Assembly: GCF_022669155.1 (NCBI RefSeq)
Contig: NZ_JALBVB010000035.1
Span: 7,732 to 44,594 of the forward strand
Length of the DNA stretch: 36,863 bases
Direction: 5' to 3'
Origin: Kineococcus sp. TRM81007
Lineage (GTDB): Bacteria > Actinomycetota > Actinomycetes > Actinomycetales > Kineococcaceae
The stretch's first letter is position 1, and the number at the start of each line of letters is the position of its first letter. A model generated the notes under the pieces. It saw only the letters and a program-made list of their open reading frames with translations, was not told where the DNA came from and made no database searches. Position numbers and translations under genes: made by a program. This document shows, one piece after another, positions 16,043 through 23,199 of the stretch.

Positions 16043-16101
16043 GGCGCCCGTCGGGCGCCTCGTCGCGGGTGCCGGACGGCACCTCGTTGCGCGTTCAACG
16101 A
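16043..16101. promoter_or_regulatory. Three consecutive inverted repeats in a divergent promoter region
   Basis: The three are GGCGCCCG-T-CGGGCGCC (16043-16059, perfect), GGTGCCG-GA-CGGCACC (16068-16083, perfect arms) and TCGTTG-6 nt-CAACGA (16084-16101). They lie between the GTG of the flavin oxidoreductase (16027) and the leaderless SpoIIE gene (16175). The first abuts the ribosome site of the oxidoreductase gene and could be an operator or an mRNA hairpin. Confidence 0.5.
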
Positions 16102-16160
16102 TCTGTGGCTGCTGCGTCTTCCCGGCTTCCGGCGGTGTGCCCGCCGTCTGGGGTCTCGAC

Positions 16161-16166
16161 TAGGTT
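16161..16166 (+). promoter_or_regulatory. -10 box TAGGTT, leaderless promoter
   Basis: TAGGTT ends 8 bases before the GTG at 16175, with no Shine-Dalgarno sequence between. Confidence 0.55.
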
Positions 16167-16174
16167 CAGCCTCC

Positions 16175-18259
16175 GTGAAGAGGTTGCCGTTCGCCGAGGC
16201 CAGCGGCCTCCGCGAGGCCTACGAGGCGGTCGACTGGACCGCCACCCCCGTCGGCGACCCCGCGGGCTGGCCGCGCCCGCTGCGCCAGGCCCTCGAGCTG
16301 GCCCTGGGCACCCGCTTCCCCGCCCTCGTCTGCTGGGGCCCGCAGCTGGTGATGCTCTACAACCAGCCCTACGCCGACATGGTCGAGGGCAAGCACCCCG
16401 GCGCGCTGGGCCGCCCGGTGCGCGAGGTGTTCCCCGAGGCCTGGGACGAGCTGCGCCCCCTCTTCGACAAGGCGCTCGCCGGCGAGGCCACCTGGTCGGT
16501 GGACCTCTACCTGCCGCTGCACCGCAGGGGCTTCCTGGAGGAGTCGTACTTCACGTTCTCCTACTCGCCGCTGCTCGGCGAGACCGGCGCCGTCGAGGGC
16601 GTCATGGACATCGCGGTGGAGACCACCGGGCAGGTGCAGGACCACCGCCGCCTCGAGCTGCTCACCCTCCTGGGCGACCTCGCCACCGACCTGGACTCCC
16701 CGGCCGAGGTCGCCGCCCGCGCCCTCGACGTCCTGCGCACCGCCCCGCTGGACCTGCCCGAGGTGGACCTGCACCTGCCGGGCGCGGCGGGCGGGCGCCA
16801 CGAGCACGTGCTGCCGCCCGCGCCCGAGCCGCTGCGCCCCCGCCGGGTGCTCGTGCGCGAGGACGGCGGCGCCGGCCCGCTGGCGTGGGCGCCGATCCCC
16901 GCCGCCCTCGGCGGCGGCTCGCCCGGGGTCCTCGCCGCGCGCCTGAGCCCGCGCATCGCCCCCGACGCCAGCTACCGCGACTTCCTGCGCCTGGTCGCCG
17001 CCACCGTCGGCGACGGGCTGTCCGCGGCCGCCTCCTACGAGGCCGAGCGCCGGCGCGCGGACCTCCAGGCGTGGCAGGCGCAGCGCCTCGGTGGCCTCGT
17101 CGCCGTCGCGCAGGCGCTGCCCGACGTGGACGCCGAGGTCGACGTGCTGCGCGTGCTGGGCCGGGGCGCGGCGGCCCTGCTCGGCGCGGACGGCATCGTG
17201 CTGGGCCTGCTGGAGCCCGACGAGAGCGGCACCGGCCGCCTCGACGTCCTCGGCGACACCGCCGACCCGGCCGCGGCGGCCCTGCCGGCGGCACTGCGCG
17301 GCGTGCCGGTCGTCGACGCCGCCGCCGGGACGGCCGCCTGGCCGCTGCGGCTGACCGACCGCACCGTCGGTGTCCTGAGCCTGTCCTGGCGCCGCCCGCG
17401 CGAGCTGCGCCCGGAGGACCGCGACCTGCTCACCGCGCTGGCCGCCTCCGCCGCGCAGGCCGTGGACCGGGTGCGGGCCCGGCGCGCCGAGCGGGAGGCC
17501 GCCGACGCGGTGCGCTCGCTGGCCGAGACGCTCCAGCGCAGCCTGCTGACGTCGGCGCCGCAGCCGGAGCACCTGGAGATCGCGGTGCGGTACCTGCCGG
17601 CGGCCGAGCACGCCCAGGTCGGCGGCGACTGGCACGACGCCTTCCTCACCGCCTCCGGCACCGCGTGCCTCGTCATCGGCGACGTCACCGGTCACGACCA
17701 GGACGCCGCCGCCGCGATGGGCCAGGTGCGCAACCTGCTGCGCGGCATCGGCTACTCCCTGGAGGTCTCGCCCGCCTCGGCGCTGTCCGCGCTGGACCGC
17801 GCCATGCGCGACCTGGGCGTGGGGGCGCTGGCCACCGGCGTGCTGGCCACCGTGGAACCGGTGGAGGGCGCCCGCGCGTGGCGGCTGCGCTGGTCCAACG
17901 CCGGGCACCCGCCGCCGGTGGTCCTCACCCCCGACGGGCGGGTGGAGGTGCTGCGCACCGACCCGGACCTGCTGCTGGGTATGGACGCGGGCTTCCAGCG
18001 CGCCGACCACGTCCACGGCATGGTTCCCGGCGCCACGGTGCTGCTGTACACCGACGGCCTCGTGGAGCGCCGCGGCGCCTCCATCGACGACGGAGTGGAC
18101 TGGCTGGCGGCCACCGCCGCCCGCTTCGCGGACCTGGGCCCGGACGGCATCTGCGACGCGGTGCTGGCGGAGGTCGCCGGTCACGCCGAGGACGACGTCG
18201 CCGTCCTGGCGGTGCGGGTGCGCCCGGAACCGGGGGTCGCCCCCCGCGCCGGCGCGTAG
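16175..18259 (+). CDS. PAS-GAF sensor with SpoIIE/PP2C phosphatase
   Basis: This 694-aa protein has an N-terminal PAS-like sensor (about 10-150, opening LREAYEAVDWTATPVGDP, with FPALVCWGPQLVMLYNQPYADM), a weak GAF-like region (about 165-290), a GAF domain (about 305-440, ending RTVGVLSLSWRR) and a SpoIIE phosphatase (about 450-690). Catalytic motifs are intact: GGDWHDAF, VIGDVTGHDQDAAAAMGQVRNLLRGI, LRWSNAGHPPPVVL, YTDGLVERR and EDDVAVLAVRV. It is closely related in its phosphatase domain to the 845-aa protein at 7474, but its sensors differ, so the two probably feed different signals into partner-switching pathways. The GTG at 16175 lies 8 bases after a -10 box. Its last 79 bases overlap the convergent HExxH gene. 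Confidence 0.92.
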   Translation: MKRLPFAEASGLREAYEAVDWTATPVGDPAGWPRPLRQALELALGTRFPALVCWGPQLVMLYNQPYADMVEGKHPGALGRPVREVFPEAWDELRPLFDKALAGEATWSVDLYLPLHRRGFLEESYFTFSYSPLLGETGAVEGVMDIAVETTGQVQDHRRLELLTLLGDLATDLDSPAEVAARALDVLRTAPLDLPEVDLHLPGAAGGRHEHVLPPAPEPLRPRRVLVREDGGAGPLAWAPIPAALGGGSPGVLAARLSPRIAPDASYRDFLRLVAATVGDGLSAAASYEAERRRADLQAWQAQRLGGLVAVAQALPDVDAEVDVLRVLGRGAAALLGADGIVLGLLEPDESGTGRLDVLGDTADPAAAALPAALRGVPVVDAAAGTAAWPLRLTDRTVGVLSLSWRRPRELRPEDRDLLTALAASAAQAVDRVRARRAEREAADAVRSLAETLQRSLLTSAPQPEHLEIAVRYLPAAEHAQVGGDWHDAFLTASGTACLVIGDVTGHDQDAAAAMGQVRNLLRGIGYSLEVSPASALSALDRAMRDLGVGALATGVLATVEPVEGARAWRLRWSNAGHPPPVVLTPDGRVEVLRTDPDLLLGMDAGFQRADHVHGMVPGATVLLYTDGLVERRGASIDDGVDWLAATAARFADLGPDGICDAVLAEVAGHAEDDVAVLAVRVRPEPGVAPRAGA

Positions 18260-18633
18260 CCGCCGTCGGCCAGGCCCGCCCACCGCTCGAACACGTTCAG
18301 CCGCGGGTCGTTGCGGGTGACCAGCGCGTTCAGCCCGTACAGGGCCAGGAACGGCACGGTCCCCAGCAGCGCGTACTGGTCGGCGTGCCGGGACTCGTGC
18401 CGGCGGCGCCGCTCACCGCCCAGCCCGCCGTGCAGCCAGGCGTTGCCGACGGTGGTGCCGCCGCGCCCGTAGGTGCGCGGCGGCATGGGCGCGCACTCCA
18501 CCAGCAGGTCCGCGCCGAGGACGGGGCGCACCCCGTGCGCCCGCGCCCACCCCACGGCGACGAGCGTGGCCGGCAGGTTCCGCCAGGCCCGGTACAGGTG
18601 CCAGGCGCGTCGGGCGGTGCTGGTGGTCGGCAC
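18181..18633 (-). CDS. Small HExxH protein, putative metallopeptidase-like
   Basis: The GTG at 18633 follows GAGGGG by about 7 bases. The 150-aa product has YGRGGTTVGNAWL, then HESRH at residues 79-83 (an HExxH zinc motif) followed by ADQYALLGTVPFLALYGLNAL, and NVFERWAGLADGGY near 113-126, whose Glu could be a third ligand. I recognise this as a family of small actinobacterial HExxH proteins without known function; peptidase activity is inferred from the motif only. The Ser/Thr/Arg-rich tail after residue 126 is low-complexity and lies antisense to the end of the SpoIIE gene, so it may be a stop-loss extension. The gene is 36 bases downstream of the catalase-fold gene and probably co-transcribed with it. 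Confidence 0.75.
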   Translation of the reverse strand: MPTTSTARRAWHLYRAWRNLPATLVAVGWARAHGVRPVLGADLLVECAPMPPRTYGRGGTTVGNAWLHGGLGGERRRRHESRHADQYALLGTVPFLALYGLNALVTRNDPRLNVFERWAGLADGGYAPARGATPGSGRTRTARTATSSSA

Positions 18634-18669
18634 GCGGGCCCCCTCGTGGTGGTCGTCGGCGGGTGGTCC

Positions 18670-19434
18670 CTAGCGGTCGTGCCGGGAGCGCCCGGCACGC
18701 GAGCCGGCGTAGGCGGGCTCCCGCAGCCGCAGCCACCCGGCGGGCATCTCCAGGCCGGGCACGGGGTAGCGGCCGGGGTCGAAGGTGATCGTGCGGTCGG
18801 GCGCGGTGGCCGGGTCCTGGTGCAGGTGCAGCCGCGCGAACGGCCGCCACGGCCCGCGCGGGGCGGCGACGGCCAGCGTGTACGCCCCGTCGCGCCAGCG
18901 CGCGCCGGCGAGCAGGGGGCCGGTGGGGGTGCGGAACGCCGCGACGCTGCTGTGGGTGCCGGAGCGGTGGTCGAGCGCGGGCCGCAGCAGCCGGCGGCCC
19001 GCGCCGGTGTCGAACGTGGTGGACAGCAGCAGGTCGCGCGGTTCCCCGTCGGGGCCGCTCACGCGCACGGCCAGGCCGAGGACGTCGGGCAGCGGACGCG
19101 GCACCCCCGCGGCGCGGGAGAGTCGCACCACTGCCCGGTCGGTGCCGGGCTCGTCGACCCACGGGACCCCGACGGGGTCGGTCAGCCCGTGCCGGACGAC
19201 CTCGCCGGCGACGACCGCCCCGCGCGTGTGCACGGCCTTGCCGCGGCGCAGCGAGGCGGCGAGGCGGAACGCGGTGCGCAGGGCGGGGCTGTCGGGGACG
19301 GCGCCGGGCACGTCGGGGACGGGGGCACCCGCCTCCGGCACGCGGTGGCCGGCGTCCGGCCCGGGTGTCCCGGCGGGCGGGCGGGGCGGCGTGCCGTCCG
19401 GTGCGGGACTGGTCCGGCGCAGCGTCTCGTCCAC
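18670..19434 (-). CDS. Catalase-fold protein lacking key catalase residues
   Basis: After a Pro-rich, probably disordered head (about 1-45) the protein shows a compressed catalase-like core: GKAVHTRGAVVAGEV (the VHxRG of catalases, His69), AVVRLSRAAG (matching RFS), DVLGLAVRV and EPRDLLLSTT, where true catalases have the Asn-containing VGNNTPVFF. The proximal haem Tyr motif RxxxY is not seen. At 254 aa it is about half a catalase. It ends GWLRLREPAYAGSRAGR, a phrase shared by a family often auto-annotated as phosphodiesterase. Haem binding and activity are therefore open. The GTG at 19434 has AGGAT 7 bases upstream; upstream in-frame starts up to 19479 would add Gly-rich sequence. It heads a two-gene unit with the HExxH protein and is divergent from the SPL-like gene. 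Confidence 0.75.
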   Translation of the reverse strand: MDETLRRTSPAPDGTPPRPPAGTPGPDAGHRVPEAGAPVPDVPGAVPDSPALRTAFRLAASLRRGKAVHTRGAVVAGEVVRHGLTDPVGVPWVDEPGTDRAVVRLSRAAGVPRPLPDVLGLAVRVSGPDGEPRDLLLSTTFDTGAGRRLLRPALDHRSGTHSSVAAFRTPTGPLLAGARWRDGAYTLAVAAPRGPWRPFARLHLHQDPATAPDRTITFDPGRYPVPGLEMPAGWLRLREPAYAGSRAGRSRHDR

Positions 19435-19496
19435 GCCGCCATCCTGGGACCCCCGCCCGCACCCCGCACCCGCACCCACCCCGCCCCTCTCGACGA

Positions 19497-19550
19497 CCCC
19501 ACCGTGACCTTGCGCGGTTGAGCACTCAACCCCGCAAGATCACGGTGGGG
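19497..19550. repeat. Nested inverted repeat, copy B, between divergent genes
   Basis: Outer arms CCCCACCGTG (19497-19506) and CACGGTGGGG (19541-19550) pair perfectly. Inside, TTGCG (19510-19514) pairs with CGCAA (19533-19537) and GGTTGAG (19516-19522) with CTCAACC (19525-19531), leaving one C-C mismatch and a 2-nt loop. Total length (54 bp) and the 34-nt interior equal those of copy A at 14876-14929. Here it lies between divergently transcribed genes, so termination is not its obvious role. Confidence 0.8.
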
Positions 19551-19622
19551 GAGGGGAGCGGTTGTGGTGAGGCCCACGCGCCCCGCGGGAGGGTCCACAG
19601 CGTCACCGGCGTTGAACAGGAC

Positions 19623-20711
19623 GTGCAGAGCGAGCAGCTCACCCGTCCCCGCCCGTGGACCCCCACCACCGCCTACGTCACCGCCTCCGCGCAGGCCGAG
19701 CCGCACGGCCGCGCGATCCTGGACCGCCTCGCCGCAGCCGGCGTCGAGGACGTGCGGCTGCTGAGCGGCGACCGCCTGCCGAGCCTGCGCGGCGCCGACG
19801 AGCGCGCCACCTACGCCGCCGCGAAGCGCACCCTCGCCGTCGTCACCAGCCCCGCCTCCAAGCGCCGCCCCTCGCCCATCCCGCCGAGCGCGGACTTCGC
19901 CTTCCCGATCGCCGAGGGCTGCCCCGGCCACTGCCAGTACTGCTACCTCGCCGGGTCCCTGTCGGGCCCGCCGATCACCCGCGCGTACGCGGACCTGCCG
20001 CGGATCCTCGCCGGCCTGGACGACGTCGTCGGCACCGGCACGGTCACCTCCGGCACCGCCGCGCGCGGCCACGAGGGCACCACCTTCGAGGCGTCCTGCT
20101 ACACCGACCCGCTCGCCGTCGAGCACGTCACCGGTTCCCTGTCCGCGACGATCGCGCACTTCGGCACCCACGACTTCGGCGGGCCCGTCCAGCTGCGCCT
20201 GACGACGAAGTACGACGACGTCGACGGTCTGCTGGACCTGCCGCACGGCGGGCGCACCCGCGTGCGGGCGTCCGTGAACGTGCCGGGGGTGGAGCGGTTC
20301 GAGGGCGGCACGGCGCGCGTGCCGGCGCGCCTGCACGCCCTGGGGCGCCTCGCCCGCGCCGGCTACCCCGTGGGTCTGACGATCGCCCCGATCGTGCCGG
20401 TCGACGACTGGCGCGAGGCGTACGGGCGGCTGCTGGCCGACGCGGCCGCGGAGCTGGCGGGCGTGCCCGGCCTCGACCTCACCGTCGAGTGCATCACCCA
20501 CCGCTTCACCCCGCGCAGCAAGGAGGTCCAGCTGGGCTGGTACCCGCGCACGAAGCTGGACCTGGAGGAGTCCACCCGCGTGCGCAAGCACGGGCGCTTC
20601 GGCGCCGTGAAGTTCGTCTACGACGCCGCGACGACGCGCGAGCTGCGCTCGTGGTTCGAGCAGGTGCTGGCCCGCGAGCTGCCCGCGGCCCGGTACCTGT
20701 ACTGGACGTGA
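19623..20711 (+). CDS. Spore-photoproduct-lyase-like radical SAM protein
   Basis: This 362-aa protein carries the SPL-type cluster motif CPGHCQYCYL (Cys100, 104, 107; Cx3Cx2C) that binds the [4Fe-4S] cluster used to cleave SAM. FEASCYTDPLAVEHVTGSL follows, with Cys159 aligning with the H-atom-donor cysteine of Bacillus SPL (EAACTSD). Other SPL phrases are LRLTTKYDDVDGLLDL, ITHRFTPRSKEVQLGWYPRTKLDLEE, GAVKFVYD and an aromatic C-terminus (YLYWT). Bacillus SPL repairs the thymine spore photoproduct in DNA. In a non-sporulating actinobacterium the substrate is unknown, but a DNA photolesion is plausible. The GTG at 19623 has only a weak AGGA close by. The stop overlaps the next start by 4 bases (GTGA), coupling it to a diguanylate cyclase. 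Confidence 0.88.
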   Translation: MQSEQLTRPRPWTPTTAYVTASAQAEPHGRAILDRLAAAGVEDVRLLSGDRLPSLRGADERATYAAAKRTLAVVTSPASKRRPSPIPPSADFAFPIAEGCPGHCQYCYLAGSLSGPPITRAYADLPRILAGLDDVVGTGTVTSGTAARGHEGTTFEASCYTDPLAVEHVTGSLSATIAHFGTHDFGGPVQLRLTTKYDDVDGLLDLPHGGRTRVRASVNVPGVERFEGGTARVPARLHALGRLARAGYPVGLTIAPIVPVDDWREAYGRLLADAAAELAGVPGLDLTVECITHRFTPRSKEVQLGWYPRTKLDLEESTRVRKHGRFGAVKFVYDAATTRELRSWFEQVLARELPAARYLYWT

Positions 20712-22198
20712 TCGCCGTCCCGGCCCCGCGCGCGCTGCGCGGGTCCGCCCGGTCGGGCGGGGCCCTCGAGCTGCGCGCCCGGCGTGCCGAGTACCGGGGG
20801 GTGGAGACCACCCCCGGCGCCGCGCAGGACGCGCTGCTCGCCGAGCTGCCGGCGCTGACCGCCGGGCCCGTCACGCTCGACGGCGTCCTCGGCGCGGTGG
20901 TGGACCGCCTGGCGCCGGTGGGGGTCGTCTCGGGCGCCACCGCTCGATCGCTCGAGGAGCGTGGCCGCGGAGGTACGAGCGTCGGCGCGCCCGCGGGTTC
21001 GGGGGCGACGCGCGTACGGCTGCGGCTGTGCGGGGAGGACCTGGGCGAGCTGGCCCTGGCCGCCGGGGACGGCCCGCCGCCGCGCCCGGACGTCGTGGCG
21101 GCCGTGGCGCACCACGTCGCCGTGGTCCTGGGGACGGAGGTGCTGCGCCGCGAGCGCGCCTTCGACGCGGCGGCGGCCGCGGCGGTGCGCCGGCTGTTCG
21201 AGGAGGGCTCGCGCGCCGGCGACGTGGAGGAGGCGGCCCTGCTGCTGGCGCGGGTGACCGCCGACGTGTTCGGCACGGAGTTCGCCGCGGTGCACGTCAC
21301 CGACGGCGAGGGGGTCATCCGCGCCGTGGACGGCGTGGGGGTGCCCGAGGGGGTGGCGGAGCTGCTGCAGCGCTGCCTGGTGGGCCGCCCGGCGGCCGAG
21401 TCGCCGGTGTGGCGGCGCGCGGAGCGCGAGGGCGGGCCGGTGCTGTCCGAGGACGCCGCCCGCGACCCGCGCCGCTCCGGCGGCTTCGTGGAGCTGCTGG
21501 GCCTGCGCTCGTACGCGGCGATGCCGCTGCTGTCGGCGGGCGGGCCGGTGGGGATGGCGGTGTGCGGCGACGTGGCCCCCGGGCGGCGCTGGACGGCGCG
21601 CGAGCGCGAGCTGGCGCGCCAGCTGGCGCTGGAGGGTGCGCTCGTGGTGGACAGCGCCCGGATGCGGCAGGCGGAGCGGGCGCGCCTGGCGGAGGTCACC
21701 GAGCTGGCGCACACCGACCACCTGACGGGCCTGCCGAACCGCCGGGCCCTGCTGGAGGCCCTGGAGGGTGCGTGCGCCGGCGCGGAGCCGGCGGCGCTGC
21801 TGCTGGTGGACCTCGACGGCTTCAAGCAGGTCAACGACACCCTGGGCCACCACGCGGGCGACGTGCTGCTGCAGCAGGTCGCGGCCCGGCTGCGGGCCGT
21901 GGTCCCGGAGCCCGGGCTGGTGGCCCGCCTGGGTGGGGACGAGTTCGCGGTCCTGCTGCGCGGCGAGCCCGGCCGGCCGGTGGACGCCGGGGCCGCGCTG
22001 GCCGTGGCGCACCGGCTGGAGCGGGTCGTCGCCGAGCCGGTGCGGGTGGACGGCCTCGACGCGCGCGTCAGCGCCAGCATCGGCGTCGCGCCGGTGGCAT
22101 CGGGCGCGGCGGCGGTACCGGGCGTGCTCCGCGCGGCGGACGAGGCGATGTACCGCGCGAAGCGGGCGGGCGGCGGGTCGGTCCCGGCCTGCGGCTGA
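20708..22198 (+). CDS. GAF-GGDEF diguanylate cyclase without I-site
   Basis: This 496-aa protein is translationally coupled to the SPL-like gene (GTG at 20708 within GTGA). Residues about 1-150 form a region I do not recognise (perhaps a degenerate GAF). A GAF domain covers about 160-320 (FAAVHVTDGEGVIRAVDG, LRSYAAMPLLSAGGPVGMAVCG). The cyclase follows with DHLTGLPNRRALLEAL, LLLVDLDGFKQVNDTLGH and the canonical GGDEF at residues 409-413 (ARLGGDEFAVLL). The product-inhibition RxxD is replaced by PEPG, so this enzyme should not be feedback-inhibited through that site. No membrane helix is seen; it makes c-di-GMP in the cytosol. Co-translation with a DNA-repair-like protein is unusual. Confidence 0.9.
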   Translation: MIAVPAPRALRGSARSGGALELRARRAEYRGVETTPGAAQDALLAELPALTAGPVTLDGVLGAVVDRLAPVGVVSGATARSLEERGRGGTSVGAPAGSGATRVRLRLCGEDLGELALAAGDGPPPRPDVVAAVAHHVAVVLGTEVLRRERAFDAAAAAAVRRLFEEGSRAGDVEEAALLLARVTADVFGTEFAAVHVTDGEGVIRAVDGVGVPEGVAELLQRCLVGRPAAESPVWRRAEREGGPVLSEDAARDPRRSGGFVELLGLRSYAAMPLLSAGGPVGMAVCGDVAPGRRWTARERELARQLALEGALVVDSARMRQAERARLAEVTELAHTDHLTGLPNRRALLEALEGACAGAEPAALLLVDLDGFKQVNDTLGHHAGDVLLQQVAARLRAVVPEPGLVARLGGDEFAVLLRGEPGRPVDAGAALAVAHRLERVVAEPVRVDGLDARVSASIGVAPVASGAAAVPGVLRAADEAMYRAKRAGGGSVPACG

Positions 22199-22226
22199 CG
22201 CCCGCGGGTGCGGGAGGATGCGGCAC

Positions 22227-23147
22227 GTGAACCGCACCCCCGACGTCCCCCCGTTCGGTCTGCTCCTGGACGTCGACGGTCCCGTGGCCAGCCCCGTCAC
22301 CCGCACCGTCAGCGCGCCCGGGCTGCTGGGGAGCCTGCTGGAGCTGCTGGCCGCGGGCGTGCCGGTGGTGTTCAACACGGGCCGCTCGGACCGCTTCCTG
22401 CGCGAGAACGTCGTCGGCCCGCTGCTGGCCGAGGGTCTGCCGGAGGGGGCGCGGCTGCACGCGGTGTGCGAGAAGGGCGCCGTGCACTTCTCGATCACCG
22501 CCGACGGCGCCGGCCCCCTGCACGTGGACGCCGACCTGGCGGTGCCGCCGGCGGCGGTGGAGGCGCTGGAGTCGATGGCGCGCCGCGACTTCGCGGACAC
22601 GATGTTCGTGGACCCCGGCAAGCACGCGATGGTCTCGATCGAGCAGCGCGTGGAGGTGCCCAGCGCCGACTACCTCGCCGCGCAGGAGCGCTTCGACGCC
22701 GCCGCGGTGGAGCTCATGACGGGCCTGGGCATGGGCGTGGAGCACCGCGGCGAGCGCAGCCCGGACGCCGCCGGCCGGGTGGGCTGGCGGGTGGACCCCA
22801 CGATCATCTCCACGGACGTGGAGTCGGTGCTGCTGGGCAAGGACCGCGGCGCGGACACGGCCCTGCGGCTGCTGGCGGCGGACGGGCCGCTGCCGCGCGC
22901 CTGGCGCACGGCGGGCGACTCGCGCACCGACTACGCGATGGCGGACCGGCTGCACGAGCTGGGCCACGACGTCGCGCACGTCGACGTGCGCCCCGCGGAC
23001 GGCGTCCTGGACCGCCCGTACCCGGTGCTGCTGCCGGCGCGCGCGGTGAACGACGAGGCCGGCGCGGCGTGGCTGGCGCGGTTGGCGGCCGTGGTGCGTG
23101 GTGAGGCGCCCGACGACGTCGGTTTCGACGACCACCTCGCGGCCTGA
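22227..23147 (+). CDS. HAD-superfamily hydrolase
   Basis: The N-terminal GLLLDVDGPV (Asp15, Asp17) is HAD motif I with the nucleophile and general acid. NTGRSDRF supplies the motif II Thr, LLGKDRGADTALRLL the motif III Lys, and AGDSRTDYAMADRL (near residue 230) the acidic motif IV. The large insertion after motif II suggests a Cof/trehalose-phosphatase-like (C2 cap) subclass acting on a phosphorylated metabolite; the substrate is unknown. The GTG at 22227 is preferred because GGGAGG lies 9 bases upstream, whereas the ATG at 22218 abuts it. The gene starts 28 bases past the cyclase stop and may belong to the same transcript. A perfect 19-bp inverted repeat follows the stop. Confidence 0.88.
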   Translation: MNRTPDVPPFGLLLDVDGPVASPVTRTVSAPGLLGSLLELLAAGVPVVFNTGRSDRFLRENVVGPLLAEGLPEGARLHAVCEKGAVHFSITADGAGPLHVDADLAVPPAAVEALESMARRDFADTMFVDPGKHAMVSIEQRVEVPSADYLAAQERFDAAAVELMTGLGMGVEHRGERSPDAAGRVGWRVDPTIISTDVESVLLGKDRGADTALRLLAADGPLPRAWRTAGDSRTDYAMADRLHELGHDVAHVDVRPADGVLDRPYPVLLPARAVNDEAGAAWLARLAAVVRGEAPDDVGFDDHLAA

Positions 23148-23152
23148 GCCGT

Positions 23153-23171
23153 CACGCCCATACTGGGCGTG
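23153..23171. promoter_or_regulatory. Perfect 8+3+8 inverted repeat
   Basis: CACGCCCA-TAC-TGGGCGTG starts 6 bases past the HAD stop and 29 bases before the ATG of the GGDEF-EAL gene. It could be a short terminator hairpin. Its centre also contains ATACT, which could be a -10, so an operator over the next promoter is equally possible. Confidence 0.5.
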
Positions 23172-23199
23172 TGCGACCGACGGCGCTGAGCAACCGGGG

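Noticed and set aside
20941-20958. CGATCG/CTCGAG-rich palindromic bases inside the cyclase gene
   Set aside because: They lie within coding sequence and show no repeated or regulatory context.
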